Positions 35,475-43,750 of a stretch of DNA of 64,000 bases are shown piece by piece. The stretch's first letter is position 1. The number at the start of each line of letters is the position of its first letter. The notes beneath the pieces were generated by a model. The model was not told the origin of the DNA. It saw only the letters and a program-made list of their open reading frames with translations, and searched no databases. Source of the stretch: Acinetobacter bohemicus ANC 3994 (GTDB lineage Bacteria; Pseudomonadota; Gammaproteobacteria; Pseudomonadales; Moraxellaceae); NCBI RefSeq assembly GCF_000367925.1, contig NZ_KB849175.1, positions 397,395 to 461,394 on the forward strand, in the 5' to 3' direction. The translations under genes and the position numbers were made by a program.

Positions 35475-36191
35475 ATGTCGCAATTGAATGTTGATCCACA
35501 AGAAATTGCCAAATTTGAAGCATTCGCAGCCATATGGTGGGATCAGCATTCTGAGTTCCGTCCACTGCATCAAATTAACCCTTTACGCTTAAATTGGATT
35601 GATGAACATTCAGGTGGTATCGCGGGTAAAAAAGTGCTAGATGTTGGCTGTGGGGGCGGTATTTTATCTGAAAGTATGGCGCGTCGTGGCGCTCAGGTTT
35701 TAGGTATCGACATGGGTGTAGCTCCGTTAAATGTAGCGCGGATCCATGCCGAACAAGAAGGTGTGAGCAATATTGAATATCGTCAAGTTCCGGTAGAAGA
35801 ATTAGCCCAACAACAAGCGGGACAATATGACGTGGTAACGTGCATGGAAATGCTGGAGCATGTACCCGATCCTGCATCGATTATTCAAGCTTGCCAAACA
35901 CTGGTCAAACCGGGTGGCCATGTGTTCTTTTCAACCATTAACCGTAATCCCAAATCGTATTTATTCGCCATTATTGGTGCCGAATATGTATTACGCATGT
36001 TGGCAAAAGGCACTCACGATTATCATAAATTTATTAAGCCGTCTGAACTGGCACATGATATTCGTAATGCCGGTTTAACCCTCAAAGACATGACTGGATT
36101 ACATTTTAATCCGCTCACGAAGCGTTATTGGTTAGCCCCGAATGTTGACGTAAACTACATGGTTTATACCGTCAAAGCAGGTGCCGAATGA
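35475..36191 (+). CDS. ubiG: Ubiquinone biosynthesis O-methyltransferase
   Basis: Performs both O-methylations in ubiquinone synthesis, using S-adenosylmethionine. The protein is 238 residues. Typical segments are FEAFAAIWWDQHSEFRPLHQINPLRLNWI, the SAM-binding motif VLDVGCGGGILSE (about residues 56-68), and MLEHVPDPASII. The ATG at 35475 is chosen because GAGGTG lies six bases upstream; an in-frame TTG six codons before has no such site. It overlaps the next gene by four bases (ATGA), so ubiG-mupP-yciK form an operon. Confidence 0.96.
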   Translation: MSQLNVDPQEIAKFEAFAAIWWDQHSEFRPLHQINPLRLNWIDEHSGGIAGKKVLDVGCGGGILSESMARRGAQVLGIDMGVAPLNVARIHAEQEGVSNIEYRQVPVEELAQQQAGQYDVVTCMEMLEHVPDPASIIQACQTLVKPGGHVFFSTINRNPKSYLFAIIGAEYVLRMLAKGTHDYHKFIKPSELAHDIRNAGLTLKDMTGLHFNPLTKRYWLAPNVDVNYMVYTVKAGAE

Positions 36192-36886
36192 AAGCGGTTC
36201 TGTTTGACCTAGATGGCACACTGATTGACACGGCTGCTGACTTTATTCGCATTATTCAAGACATGTGCCGTGATAAACAATGTGACGTGGTGGCTGCGGA
36301 TCTGATTCGCACCCAAGTGTCGGAAGGTGCACGCGCCATGGTGAAGTTGGTTTACCCAGAATTGGATGTTGAAGATCCGGTTTTTCTCGCCCATCGACAA
36401 CGTTTTTTAGATGTCTATGGCGATGATATTGCGGTAGAAACCGACCTGTTTGACGGCATGTATCCACTGCTGGAAGCATTAGAAAGCCAAAATATTCCGT
36501 GGGGTATTGTCACCAATAAGCCACGCTGGTTAAGTGAAGCCTTACTTAAAGCGCTGAATTTGACCGATCGCTGTGCGGTTTTGGTCTGTCCAGAAGATGT
36601 CAGCAAAACCAAACCCGATCCTGAACCGATGTATCTGGCCGCCAAACACATTCAGATTCAGCCAGAAGATTGTATTTATGTCGGTGACCATCCACGTGAT
36701 ATCGATGCCGGTCGTCATGCCCATATGTACACCATCTTAGCGGCTTATGGTTATTTACCATTGCAGCACAAAGATGACTTAACAGCATGGCAAGCGGATT
36801 GTATAGTAAACACTGTTGCTGAATTACAACAAGTGATTCATCAATTGGTCACGCCCAAGCAACAGCATCATTCTCTAACTTCATAA
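36188..36886 (+). CDS. mupP: HAD phosphatase, probable MurNAc-6-phosphate phosphatase
   Basis: A 232-residue HAD-superfamily phosphatase. Motif I is FDLDGTLIDTAAD, motif II includes VTNKPRW, and motifs III/IV are KTKPDPEPM and YVGDHPRDIDAGRHA. It resembles phosphoglycolate phosphatase, but its place between ubiG and a YciK-type gene is that of mupP in Pseudomonas, where the enzyme dephosphorylates MurNAc-6-phosphate in cell-wall recycling. The assignment therefore rests on synteny. It overlaps the ubiG stop by four bases. Confidence 0.8.
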   Translation: MKAVLFDLDGTLIDTAADFIRIIQDMCRDKQCDVVAADLIRTQVSEGARAMVKLVYPELDVEDPVFLAHRQRFLDVYGDDIAVETDLFDGMYPLLEALESQNIPWGIVTNKPRWLSEALLKALNLTDRCAVLVCPEDVSKTKPDPEPMYLAAKHIQIQPEDCIYVGDHPRDIDAGRHAHMYTILAAYGYLPLQHKDDLTAWQADCIVNTVAELQQVIHQLVTPKQQHHSLTS

Positions 36887-36920
36887 ACACCTAAAAATAC
36901 AATAAACGAGGAGGTCTGCA

Positions 36921-37667
36921 ATGAAATATTCAGAATATCAACCTCGCCCCGATCTGTTAAAAGATCGCATTATCCTGATTACAGGTGCGGGCGATGGTAT
37001 TGGTCGTGCAGCAGCACTCAGCTATGCACTACATGGTGCAACAGTGGTACTGCATGGACGTGCCTTAAATAAACTTGAAGTCATTTATGATGAAATTGAA
37101 AGTTTAGGTGCACCACAACCGGCTATTCTACCTTTGCAACTCTCCAGTGCCTCTCCTCGAGATTATGAATTACTGGTCGATACTTTAGAAAAACAATTTG
37201 GTCGCCTAGACGGCATTTTGCATAATGCCGGTATTCTGGGCGAACGCACAGAACTCGCCCATTACCCAATTGATGTTTGGGATGATGTGATGGCGGTGAA
37301 TCTACGCGCACCTTTTATTTTGACCCAAGAACTGTTACCGCTACTTAACAAATCAGATCATGCCTCGGTGGTATTTGCCAGTTCAGGCGTTGGTCGCGAA
37401 GCACGTGAGCGTTGGGGTGCATACTCGGTATCCAAAATTGCCATTGAAGCAGTCAACCAGATCTTTGCCAAAGAAAATGTCTATCCCAATGTGCGTTTCA
37501 ACTGTATTAATCCCGGGGCGACCCGTACAGCTATGCGTGCTAAAGCCTATCCAGATGAAGACCCTAAAACCTTAGCTACACCTGAAATGATTATGCCGGC
37601 TTACCTATATTTAATGGGTGAAGACAGCTTAGAAATGAATGGTGAAAGTATTGATGCACAGGATTAG
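36921..37667 (+). CDS. yciK: YciK-family short-chain dehydrogenase
   Basis: A 248-residue short-chain dehydrogenase/reductase. The nucleotide-binding motif is TGAGDGIGRAAA (about residues 20-31), the NAG region reads ILHNAGILGE, and the catalytic pair is YSVSK (about 172-176). The C-terminal INPGATRTAMRAKAYPDEDP is typical of the YciK subfamily. The substrate is unknown. It is the third gene of the ubiG operon, with GAGGAGG upstream of its ATG. The first clear terminator lies 300 bases downstream, past a palindrome-rich repeat. Confidence 0.9.
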   Translation: MKYSEYQPRPDLLKDRIILITGAGDGIGRAAALSYALHGATVVLHGRALNKLEVIYDEIESLGAPQPAILPLQLSSASPRDYELLVDTLEKQFGRLDGILHNAGILGERTELAHYPIDVWDDVMAVNLRAPFILTQELLPLLNKSDHASVVFASSGVGREARERWGAYSVSKIAIEAVNQIFAKENVYPNVRFNCINPGATRTAMRAKAYPDEDPKTLATPEMIMPAYLYLMGEDSLEMNGESIDAQD

Positions 37668-37751
37668 ACTTCTTCATAAGTCATTTTTGATTAATACGAA
37701 TGGTTCGTAAAGCCAAAATTAAATTTTTTTAGCAGGTATTAGATTCATGAG

Positions 37752-37867
37752 TGTGGCATGGATGCCACAGGTTTCCCATCACGACAGGGATGTCGTGTAT
37801 GGGAAGCAAAAGGTTTTTGCCTACTTTTGACCTTTCAAAAGTAGAGATAATGCCTACGCGAAGGCAT
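37752..37867. repeat. Multi-hairpin intergenic element
   Basis: Four successive inverted repeats in 116 bases: TGTGGCAT-GG-ATGCCACA (37752-37769), a 14-bp arm pair TTCCCAT..GACA/TGTC..ATGGGAA with one bulge (37773-37805), CTACTTTTG-ACCTTT-CAAAAGTAG (37821-37844) and ATGCCT-ACGCGA-AGGCAT (37850-37867). The third hairpin resembles one in the two MITE-like elements described below, but the rest differs. It lies in the readthrough region behind yciK. It is probably a dispersed Acinetobacter repeat; I cannot name it. Confidence 0.55.
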
Positions 37868-37964
37868 AAAAATTGAATCAATCAAATGAGGCAGTGCTGA
37901 TTTTAAAGAATCGGATATTGAAAGTTTTTTGATTTATGCAAGTTATCTATTAATCTTTAAAACT

Positions 37965-37994
37965 AAAAAGGAAGCAGAAACTGCTTCCTTTTTT
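37965..37994 (+). terminator. Terminator of the ubiG-mupP-yciK region
   Basis: AAAAAGGAAGCAG and CTGCTTCCTTTTT form a 13-bp stem with loop AAA. It is the first good terminator after yciK. Confidence 0.85.
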
Positions 37995-38149
37995 ATGGCT
38001 AATTTTTAAAGTATTCCGCTATCTATTACATAAATACGCCTTTAAATCGTATTTTTAAATCAATTTTATAAAAATATACGGTTTTGCAAATTAAACCCCT
38101 CTAGCTATGCTGATCCTCATCGTAAAACACCACATTTGAGGAATCTAAA

Positions 38150-38305
38150 ATGGCTGACCCAAAACGTAAAATGGACACCATTCGCTCGATTGAAAACTTA
38201 CAACTTTCAACGGCCTTAATTATTGGGCTCAATGATGCCAAACAAGCAGAAAGTATTGCTGAAGCCATCCTCTGCTTACAAGACTTAGCAGAACAATGGA
38301 ACTAA
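38150..38305 (+). CDS. Small hypothetical protein, 51 residues
   Basis: An ORF reading MADPKRKMDTIRSIENLQLS then TALIIGLNDAKQAESIAEAI and ending LCLQDLAEQWN. It follows TTGAGGA eight bases before the ATG, a good ribosome-binding site, and has its own upstream region after the yciK terminator. It is soluble, probably helical, with one Cys. Composition and codon use look like real coding sequence. I do not recognise a family. Confidence 0.62.
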   Translation: MADPKRKMDTIRSIENLQLSTALIIGLNDAKQAESIAEAILCLQDLAEQWN

Positions 38306-38602
38306 AACAGGCTGGATAGAACCGTTGCAATAGAGCGTTACCATATTTTGACAGCAACCATTTGAAGCCATAAAATGAATAGCCCAAATTGGATAGATTT
38401 TTTTAATCAATATCCTGTTTTTATAGTCTTTAATACGGACAATAACATGGCTTAAAATTTTTAAATCATGCACTATGGATGCAGAATCTCCTGATTGTCT
38501 CTGCATTTTTTAAGAAATGAGTGATTGATCTTCACAGTTTCTCTGCAATTATTTCGTACATTAGTGTCAGTGAAATTAATACTTTTTTTATGAGGGTTCA
38601 AC
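38306..38602. other. Intergenic region before the first RcnB-like gene
   Basis: About 300 bases with no supported gene. A minus-strand frame of 73 codons (38285-38506) overlaps the small ORF, lacks a ribosome-binding site and has a composition unlike protein. The promoter of the RcnB-like gene should lie at the right end. Confidence 0.35.
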
Positions 38603-38995
38603 ATGAAAAAGATTTTGACAATTTTGGCAATTTCTTTCAGTGCATTGATGGCAAACAGTGTAACCACTGCTGCACCTCACGATAACGACCGTGATTGGGA
38701 TCAACCACGTCATCAGTCTAAAGGTCGCGACTTTCGTGACAATGATGACGACGATGACCGTATGCAAGATAAACGTCGGGTACGCGAAGAACGTGGCGTA
38801 AAACGGCTACAGCAGCATAAATGGCAAACCGGTTATGTGATGCCACAGCATTATCGTGGTAATGGTTATAAAGTCGATTATAAAGAGCATGACTTACCCA
38901 AACCGTCACGTAATCAACAGTGGTACAAAATTAATAATGACTATATTTTAGTCGATACGGATAGTAATAATATTGTGCGTATTCAAGGCTTCTAA
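38603..38995 (+). CDS. RcnB-like periplasmic protein
   Basis: A 130-residue precursor with a signal peptide (MKKILTILAISFSALMANSVTTAA). An acidic, Asp/Arg/His-rich linker follows (DNDRDWDQPRHQ...DFRDNDDDDDRM). The C-terminal RcnB-type domain reads WQTGYVMPQHYRGNGYKVDYKEHDLPKPSRNQQWYKINNDYILVD. RcnB of E. coli is a periplasmic protein in nickel/cobalt homeostasis; the Asp/His-rich linker here could bind metal, but that is inferred. A paralogue follows 230 bases downstream. GAGGG precedes the ATG. Confidence 0.82.
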   Translation: MKKILTILAISFSALMANSVTTAAPHDNDRDWDQPRHQSKGRDFRDNDDDDDRMQDKRRVREERGVKRLQQHKWQTGYVMPQHYRGNGYKVDYKEHDLPKPSRNQQWYKINNDYILVDTDSNNIVRIQGF

Positions 38996-39016
38996 GCTCC
39001 AATTTTCAATACACTC

Positions 39017-39044
39017 AGCTCAAACTCAAGTTTGGGCTTTTTTT
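39017..39044 (+). terminator. Terminator after the first RcnB-like gene
   Basis: AGCTCAAACT and AGTTTGGGCT pair through a short loop with one G-T wobble, followed by a run of T. Confidence 0.75.
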
Positions 39045-39228
39045 ATGTCTTTTATTTTGTTTATTTTAGCGCTAAGCCTTGCTCTGTAGGTTTTACAGCA
39101 TTTTACAATCTTCTTTTTTTCTCCATGAATTTCACAATTCAACTATACAGCTCTCATCTTTTATCTCGACTTTTTCGTTATTTTGGCTTTATCGAAATAA
39201 ACATTCTATTTGAAATAAGGTGAAAGAA

Positions 39229-39597
39229 ATGAAAAAAATCATCACTACAATTGCACTGTCTTTATCTGCATTAATGGCAACGTCTGCAATGGCAGCATCT
39301 GATCATCGTTATGACGATCAGCAACGCTATAACAACCATACTCAAGACAATCGTTGGAACAATAACAACAACCATTATGACCACGATCGTTATGACAATC
39401 ACCGTGTCAACCCAAGCCGTGACTGGCGTGTGGGTCAAACGCTACCGCGTCAATATAGCAGCTCACGTTTTCAAGTTAGTGACCGTGAAGCACGTCGCTT
39501 AGCTAAAACAGGTCGTTATCAACAATGGTATAAAGTAAATGGTGACTATGTGTTGGTAAATGAACGAAACAATCGCATTATCCGCATTCAAAACTAA
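39229..39597 (+). CDS. RcnB-like periplasmic protein, paralogue
   Basis: A 122-residue precursor similar to its upstream neighbour: signal peptide MKKIITTIALSLSALMATSAMAA, then an Asn/His/Asp-rich linker (YNNHTQDNRWNNNNNHYDHDRYDNH), and the C-terminal domain DWRVGQTLPRQYSSSRFQVSD...QQWYKVNGDYVLVNERNNRIIRIQ. The shared end QQWYK(V/I)N(G/N)DY(V/I)LV shows a duplication; the linkers have diverged from Asp/Arg-rich to Asn/His-rich. The ATG at 39229 is preferred over an in-frame GTG three codons earlier because AAGGTG lies just upstream. Confidence 0.82.
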   Translation: MKKIITTIALSLSALMATSAMAASDHRYDDQQRYNNHTQDNRWNNNNNHYDHDRYDNHRVNPSRDWRVGQTLPRQYSSSRFQVSDREARRLAKTGRYQQWYKVNGDYVLVNERNNRIIRIQN

Positions 39598-39641
39598 GGC
39601 ATTTATTTTTGACACTTGTTATTTAAATTTGCCCCCTATTA

Positions 39642-39675
39642 AAAACACTTTAACGCCAGTTAAGGTGTTTTTTTT
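39642..39675 (+). terminator. Terminator after the second RcnB-like gene
   Basis: AAAACACTTTAAC and GTTAAGGTGTTTT form a 13-bp stem with one wobble and loop GCCA, then a run of T. Confidence 0.85.
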
Positions 39676-39747
39676 ATTTTATTGTTCCGCTCCGCTTTTT
39701 TTTGATTAGAATCATGCATAGGATTTTATTCTTCATTTGAGATAGGT

Positions 39748-41100
39748 ATGCACGCGAATTCCTCTGAAACATCACAAAGCACAACTTTGCAATATGTGCA
39801 TTGGTTTCGACATTCTGCGCCTTATATCAATGCACACCGGAATAAAACCTTTGTCATTATGTTTGATGGTGAAGCGGTACAACATGAAAATTTCCAACAT
39901 ATTATTCATGACATTGCCCTGCTGCATTCTTTAGGCATTCACCTGATTTTAGTGCATGGTGCACGTTCGCAAATCAATCAAAATTTAAAAGCCAGCGGTA
40001 TTGAAACGCCATTTCATCATCACCGCCGCATTACCACACGCGAATCTTTAAGTTGTGTGATGAATGCAGTCGGCTCTATTCGCTTGCAAATTGAAGCCTT
40101 ACTGTCGATGGGGCTGGCCAATTCACCTATGTACGGCGCACGGATTGATGTGATCTCAGGCAATTTTGTCACCGCAAAACCCTATGGCATTCGTGATGGC
40201 ATTGATTTTCAATTGACCGGTGAACTACGCACTGTAGATACCCACGCGATTCAACGCCATCTTAAAAATCATAATATTGTCTTGCTCGGCCCAACAGGTT
40301 ATTCCAACACAGGTGAAGTGTTTAACTTGGTCGCAGAAGAAGTGGCCACCAATACAGCGATATTACTGAAAGCAGATAAACTAATTTTCTTGGGTAAACA
40401 ACAAGGTTTGGTCAATGAATTAGGGCAATTACAACGTGAAATTCCGCCCCATCAGCTCGATCAGCATATCTTGCAATACCAAGACTCCAATCCCGATATT
40501 GCCTTGCAGCTGCGTGGGGCAAAAAATGCCTCCCTTCAAGGGGTCAATCGCGTTCATCTGATTTCCTATACTTATGATGGCGCATTACTGGAAGAACTTT
40601 TCACCCGCGATGGTTCAGGCACCATGATGACCGATGCACATTATGAAGAAGTTCGCACCGCCACTATTCAAGATGTTGGTGGCTTGATGAATTTACTGCG
40701 TCCACTCGAAGCTGAAGGAATTTTGGTTTATCGCTCACGTGAACGACTCGAAAGTGAAATTGAGCAATTTGCAGTGATTGAACGGGATGGCATGATTTTA
40801 GCCTGTGCAGCGCTTTATCCTATTCCTACGGCGGCCAATGAAATTCAGTCGGCTGAAATTGCCTGTGTCGCGGTCGATCCAAGCTATCGAAAATCCAATC
40901 GGGGCAGCCAAATTCTGCATTATTTAGAAGATAAGGCGAAAGGTTTAGGCATTCAGCAACTGTTTGTACTGACCACACGTACCGCGCATTGGTTTGTAGA
41001 ACATGGCTTTGAGCCAGCCAGTGTCGATGATCTGCCGAATACACGTCAGGCCCTATATAACTATCAACGTAATTCATTGGTCTTCAAAAAGTCACTTTAA
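39748..41100 (+). CDS. argA: Amino-acid N-acetyltransferase (N-acetylglutamate synthase)
   Basis: Acetylates glutamate from acetyl-CoA, the first step of arginine synthesis. The 450-residue protein has an amino-acid-kinase-like domain (about residues 25-290; VIMFDGEAVQ, LILVHGARSQIN) and a C-terminal GNAT acetyltransferase domain (about 305-450) with ACVAVDPSYRKSNRGSQILHYLEDKA for acetyl-CoA binding. The length matches classical ArgA. The stop codon lies in the loop of what was a terminator hairpin, now split by a MITE-like element (41102-41403). Confidence 0.96.
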   Translation: MHANSSETSQSTTLQYVHWFRHSAPYINAHRNKTFVIMFDGEAVQHENFQHIIHDIALLHSLGIHLILVHGARSQINQNLKASGIETPFHHHRRITTRESLSCVMNAVGSIRLQIEALLSMGLANSPMYGARIDVISGNFVTAKPYGIRDGIDFQLTGELRTVDTHAIQRHLKNHNIVLLGPTGYSNTGEVFNLVAEEVATNTAILLKADKLIFLGKQQGLVNELGQLQREIPPHQLDQHILQYQDSNPDIALQLRGAKNASLQGVNRVHLISYTYDGALLEELFTRDGSGTMMTDAHYEEVRTATIQDVGGLMNLLRPLEAEGILVYRSRERLESEIEQFAVIERDGMILACAALYPIPTAANEIQSAEIACVAVDPSYRKSNRGSQILHYLEDKAKGLGIQQLFVLTTRTAHWFVEHGFEPASVDDLPNTRQALYNYQRNSLVFKKSL

Positions 41101-41101
41101 G

Positions 41102-41403
41102 ATTAATGTTAGTCAGTTAAGAAATTAATTTTTAATTTTATTTTTTAAATTCATGATGTTATTCGATACACGGAAACGTCATCCGCAACTGTTCGAGGCA
41201 AAATTACTTTGAAAAATTAAGGTTTCTGCGATTAATTGATCAATAAAAGGTATTTGACGAGTTTTGCGGATGACAAATGCTTTTGGTTCTTTTGGCAAAA
41301 CAAAAGAACAAATGAGCTGCAAAAATTTGATTTAAAACGATAAGACTCCGTCGTGAATAACTAAAAAGCTAAGGAGTTAACTGTAAAACCCATTAACTGA
41401 TTA
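41102..41403. mobile_element. MITE-like repeat, copy A, inside the argA terminator
   Basis: A 302-base non-coding element sharing most of its sequence with copy B at 59236-59545 (for example TCATGATGTTATTCGATAC, AACGTCATCCGCAACTGTTC, TTTGACGAGTTTTGCGGATG and AAGACTCCGTCGTGAATAAC). The left end TAATGTTAGTCAGTTAAG matches the copy B terminal repeat at 16 of 18 positions; the right end is shortened and decayed. It is flanked by ACTTTAAG on both sides (41094-41101 and 41404-41411), a likely target duplication. Removing element and one duplication joins AAAAAGTCAC, TTTAAG and GTGGCTTTTT into a 10-bp terminator hairpin at the argA stop. No transposase is encoded. Confidence 0.75.
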
Positions 41404-41411
41404 ACTTTAAG

Positions 41412-41735
41412 GTGGCTTTTTTTATTTTTGCGATATCTTTATTTTTGATAACTTTATCTCGCATTTGGCTGAATCTGGCGCATTTAACTTATGCTCTTTT
41501 TTCATAAGCTTATGGTCATGTCGCATCCAAAATAAAATACAATAAAAATCAATATTTTAAAAAATAAATCCGCGTATTTTATTGACCCTATAAATCATTT
41601 TTTAAGCAAAGCTTTGCTGTTTTTTATTTATCTTTTTTATTCATGATCAATCCCTATTTTTTTATTTTTTTCGAAAAAGAAAAGACTTTAGCCTGTGTGC
41701 AATATTCAACACTTCCTGTTGCGGAGCACCCTGTC
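41412..41735. other. Intergenic region before the ssu operon
   Basis: About 320 bases. The left edge is the stranded right arm and T-tail of the old argA terminator. Then AT-rich sequence with a 12-bp palindrome CATAAGCTTATG (41503-41514) and a TTGACC box at about 41581. Regulators of sulfonate genes (CysB/Cbl type) would be expected to bind here, but I see no defined site. An upstream in-frame extension of the first ssu gene is not favoured. Confidence 0.35.
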
Positions 41736-42707
41736 ATGAGCGTCATTCAAGCACCTTTTTTAGCGAAATTTCTGGTTCTTTCTTCAGTAATTGCCGGTGC
41801 AATGATGCTGTCAGGTTGTGGCAAAAAACCGGCTGAAACGGTGACCTTAAATATTGGTTTTCAAAAATATGGTTTATTGCCGATTATTAAGGCACAGGGT
41901 TCTTTGGAAAGTGCGTTAAAAGAACAAGGCGTGACCGTAAAGTGGGTTGAATTTCCTGCCGGTCCACAATTACTTGAAGGCTTAAATGTGGGTAGCGTTG
42001 TCTTTGGTGAAGCTGGTGAAGCCCCCCCTATTTTCGCTCAGGCGGCAAACTCAAACTTGGTTTATATTGCCAACCAACCCGCTGCACCTTTGGCAGAAGC
42101 ACTGATTGTACAAAAAGATTCACCGATCAAAAGCATTCAAGACTTAAAAGGTAAACGTGTTGTGCTGAATAAAGGCTCAAACGTACATTATTTATTATTA
42201 AAACTGCTAGAAGCCAATAAACTGACGCTGCAAGACATTCAAGTGGTTTACCTGCCACCTTCTGATGCACGTGCTGCCTTTGAACGTGGCGCTGTCGATG
42301 CTTGGGTCATTTGGGATCCCTTCTTTGCCGCAGCAGAACATCAAATTGGTGCGCGTATTCTGGCCACTGGTCAGAACCTCGTCAGCAACCACCAATTCTA
42401 TTTAGCCGATCGCAAATTTGCTGAGCAAAATCCAGAAATCCTAAAAACGCTGGTGAATGAACTCAACACCACCACACAATGGGTTTCAAAGCACCAAGAT
42501 GAAGCGGCAAAACTGTTAGAAAAACCTACAGGCTTATCTTCCGACATCCTGAAAACCTCGATTTCACGGATGGGGTTCGGTGTGCAAACCATTTCTGCGG
42601 AAGTGGCTCAAGAACAGCAATATGTCGCTGATGCGTTTTATCAACAAAAACTCATCCCCAATAAAATCAATATTCAAGCTGCCATTTTAAATCATGCCAG
42701 CAAATAA
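41736..42707 (+). CDS. ssuA: Aliphatic sulfonate ABC transporter, substrate-binding protein 1
   Basis: A 323-residue lipoprotein that presents alkanesulfonates to the SsuBC transporter. Signal and lipobox are SSVIAGAMMLSGC (Cys about residue 29). The SsuA/TauA-type body has LNIGFQKYGLLPIIKAQGSLE, WVEFPAGPQLLEGLNVGSV, the loop GEAGEAPPIFAQAAN, RVVLNKGSNVHYLLLKLLE and DAWVIWDPFFAAAE. The ATG at 41736 with GGAG nine bases upstream is preferred; the frame is open 31 codons earlier but that extension places residues before the signal. It is followed 17 bases later by a paralogue. Confidence 0.88.
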   Translation: MSVIQAPFLAKFLVLSSVIAGAMMLSGCGKKPAETVTLNIGFQKYGLLPIIKAQGSLESALKEQGVTVKWVEFPAGPQLLEGLNVGSVVFGEAGEAPPIFAQAANSNLVYIANQPAAPLAEALIVQKDSPIKSIQDLKGKRVVLNKGSNVHYLLLKLLEANKLTLQDIQVVYLPPSDARAAFERGAVDAWVIWDPFFAAAEHQIGARILATGQNLVSNHQFYLADRKFAEQNPEILKTLVNELNTTTQWVSKHQDEAAKLLEKPTGLSSDILKTSISRMGFGVQTISAEVAQEQQYVADAFYQQKLIPNKINIQAAILNHASK

Positions 42708-42724
42708 ATAATAGGATGAGCATC

Positions 42725-43720
42725 ATGGGTGTACTTAAATCTTTTAGCCTAATTGCTGTGACCGCACTCAGTCTTGGACTGGCTGCATGCCAGAAATCAG
42801 AACAAAAACAAGCCAACACATCTGCAACCCGTGCAGATACTCCAGTCAAAACATTGTCTATTGGCTACCAAAAATCATCCTTAAATTTATTGGTTGCGCG
42901 TCAGCAAGCCTTATTTGAACAGCAATTTCCTCAAGCTAAAATTGAATGGCGCGAGTTCCCGGCTGGCCCGCAAATGCTTGAAGCATTGGCCGTAAATGCA
43001 GTCGATTTTGGCTATGTCGGTAATACTCCGCCAATCTTCGCTCAAGCGGCCAATAAAGATTTACGTTACATCGGTTATGAAGTGGTGCCTGAACAATCGC
43101 AAGCTTTAGTGATTCCAGCAAGTAGCAGCATTAAAACCATTGCCGATTTAAAAGGTAAACGCATTGCGGTACAAAAAGGTTCGAGTGCGCATGAATTACT
43201 GGCCAAGGTCTTACAAAAAGCAGGTTTAAGCTGGACAGATATTCAACCCATCTGGTTACCGCCAGCGGATGCTCGCGCTGCATTTGACAAGCAATCTATT
43301 GATGCATGGTCTATTTGGGATCCCTACTTAAGTGCGGCGGAGCTGGACAGTAAAGCGAAAGTACTGACCAGTGCGGCAGATTTTCCAAAAACCTATTCAT
43401 TTTATATTGCCAATCCCAAATTTATTACTGAACACCCTCAGGCTGTAACGCAATTTATTGGTGGATTGAATAACGCAGACCAATGGATTTTAAAGAATCA
43501 AACAGTGGCTTTAGATATTTATGCACAAAGTACCGGTCTCAATAAAACCATTGCACAGCGTGTTTTTGATCGCCGCTTAAAACCATCACCAATTCAGACC
43601 TTGACGCCTGAAGTGATCCAGACACAACAAAATATCGCTGATTTATTTCAGCAAGTTCAACTGATTCCACAAAAAATTAACGTTCAAGACGCGGTCTGGA
43701 CACTTCCGAGCAAACAGTAA
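42725..43720 (+). CDS. ssuA: Aliphatic sulfonate ABC transporter, substrate-binding protein 2
   Basis: A 331-residue paralogue of the preceding protein, with lipobox LAAC in LSLGLAACQKS. The matching core reads LSIGYQKSSLNLLVARQQALFE, EWREFPAGPQMLEALAVNAVDFGYVGNTPPIFAQAANKD and WLPPADARAAFDKQSIDAWSIWDPYLSAAE. The differences in the ligand-loop region suggest that the two bind different sulfonates. The ATG at 42725 follows AGGA by eight bases and is preferred over one nine bases earlier. It is the second gene of the ssu operon. Confidence 0.9.
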   Translation: MGVLKSFSLIAVTALSLGLAACQKSEQKQANTSATRADTPVKTLSIGYQKSSLNLLVARQQALFEQQFPQAKIEWREFPAGPQMLEALAVNAVDFGYVGNTPPIFAQAANKDLRYIGYEVVPEQSQALVIPASSSIKTIADLKGKRIAVQKGSSAHELLAKVLQKAGLSWTDIQPIWLPPADARAAFDKQSIDAWSIWDPYLSAAELDSKAKVLTSAADFPKTYSFYIANPKFITEHPQAVTQFIGGLNNADQWILKNQTVALDIYAQSTGLNKTIAQRVFDRRLKPSPIQTLTPEVIQTQQNIADLFQQVQLIPQKINVQDAVWTLPSKQ

Positions 43721-43750
43721 TTTATTCAAAATTAACGAAGGAAATCTGAC

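Noticed and set aside
37700..37964. The yciK downstream element as a third copy of the terminator-targeting repeat
   Set aside because: It shares one type of hairpin but lacks the terminal repeats TAATGCCAGTCAGTTAAG and the GTCATCCGCAA core, and the downstream terminator is intact.
38285..38506. Minus-strand 73-codon frame
   Set aside because: It overlaps a better-supported small ORF, has no ribosome-binding site and resembles no family.
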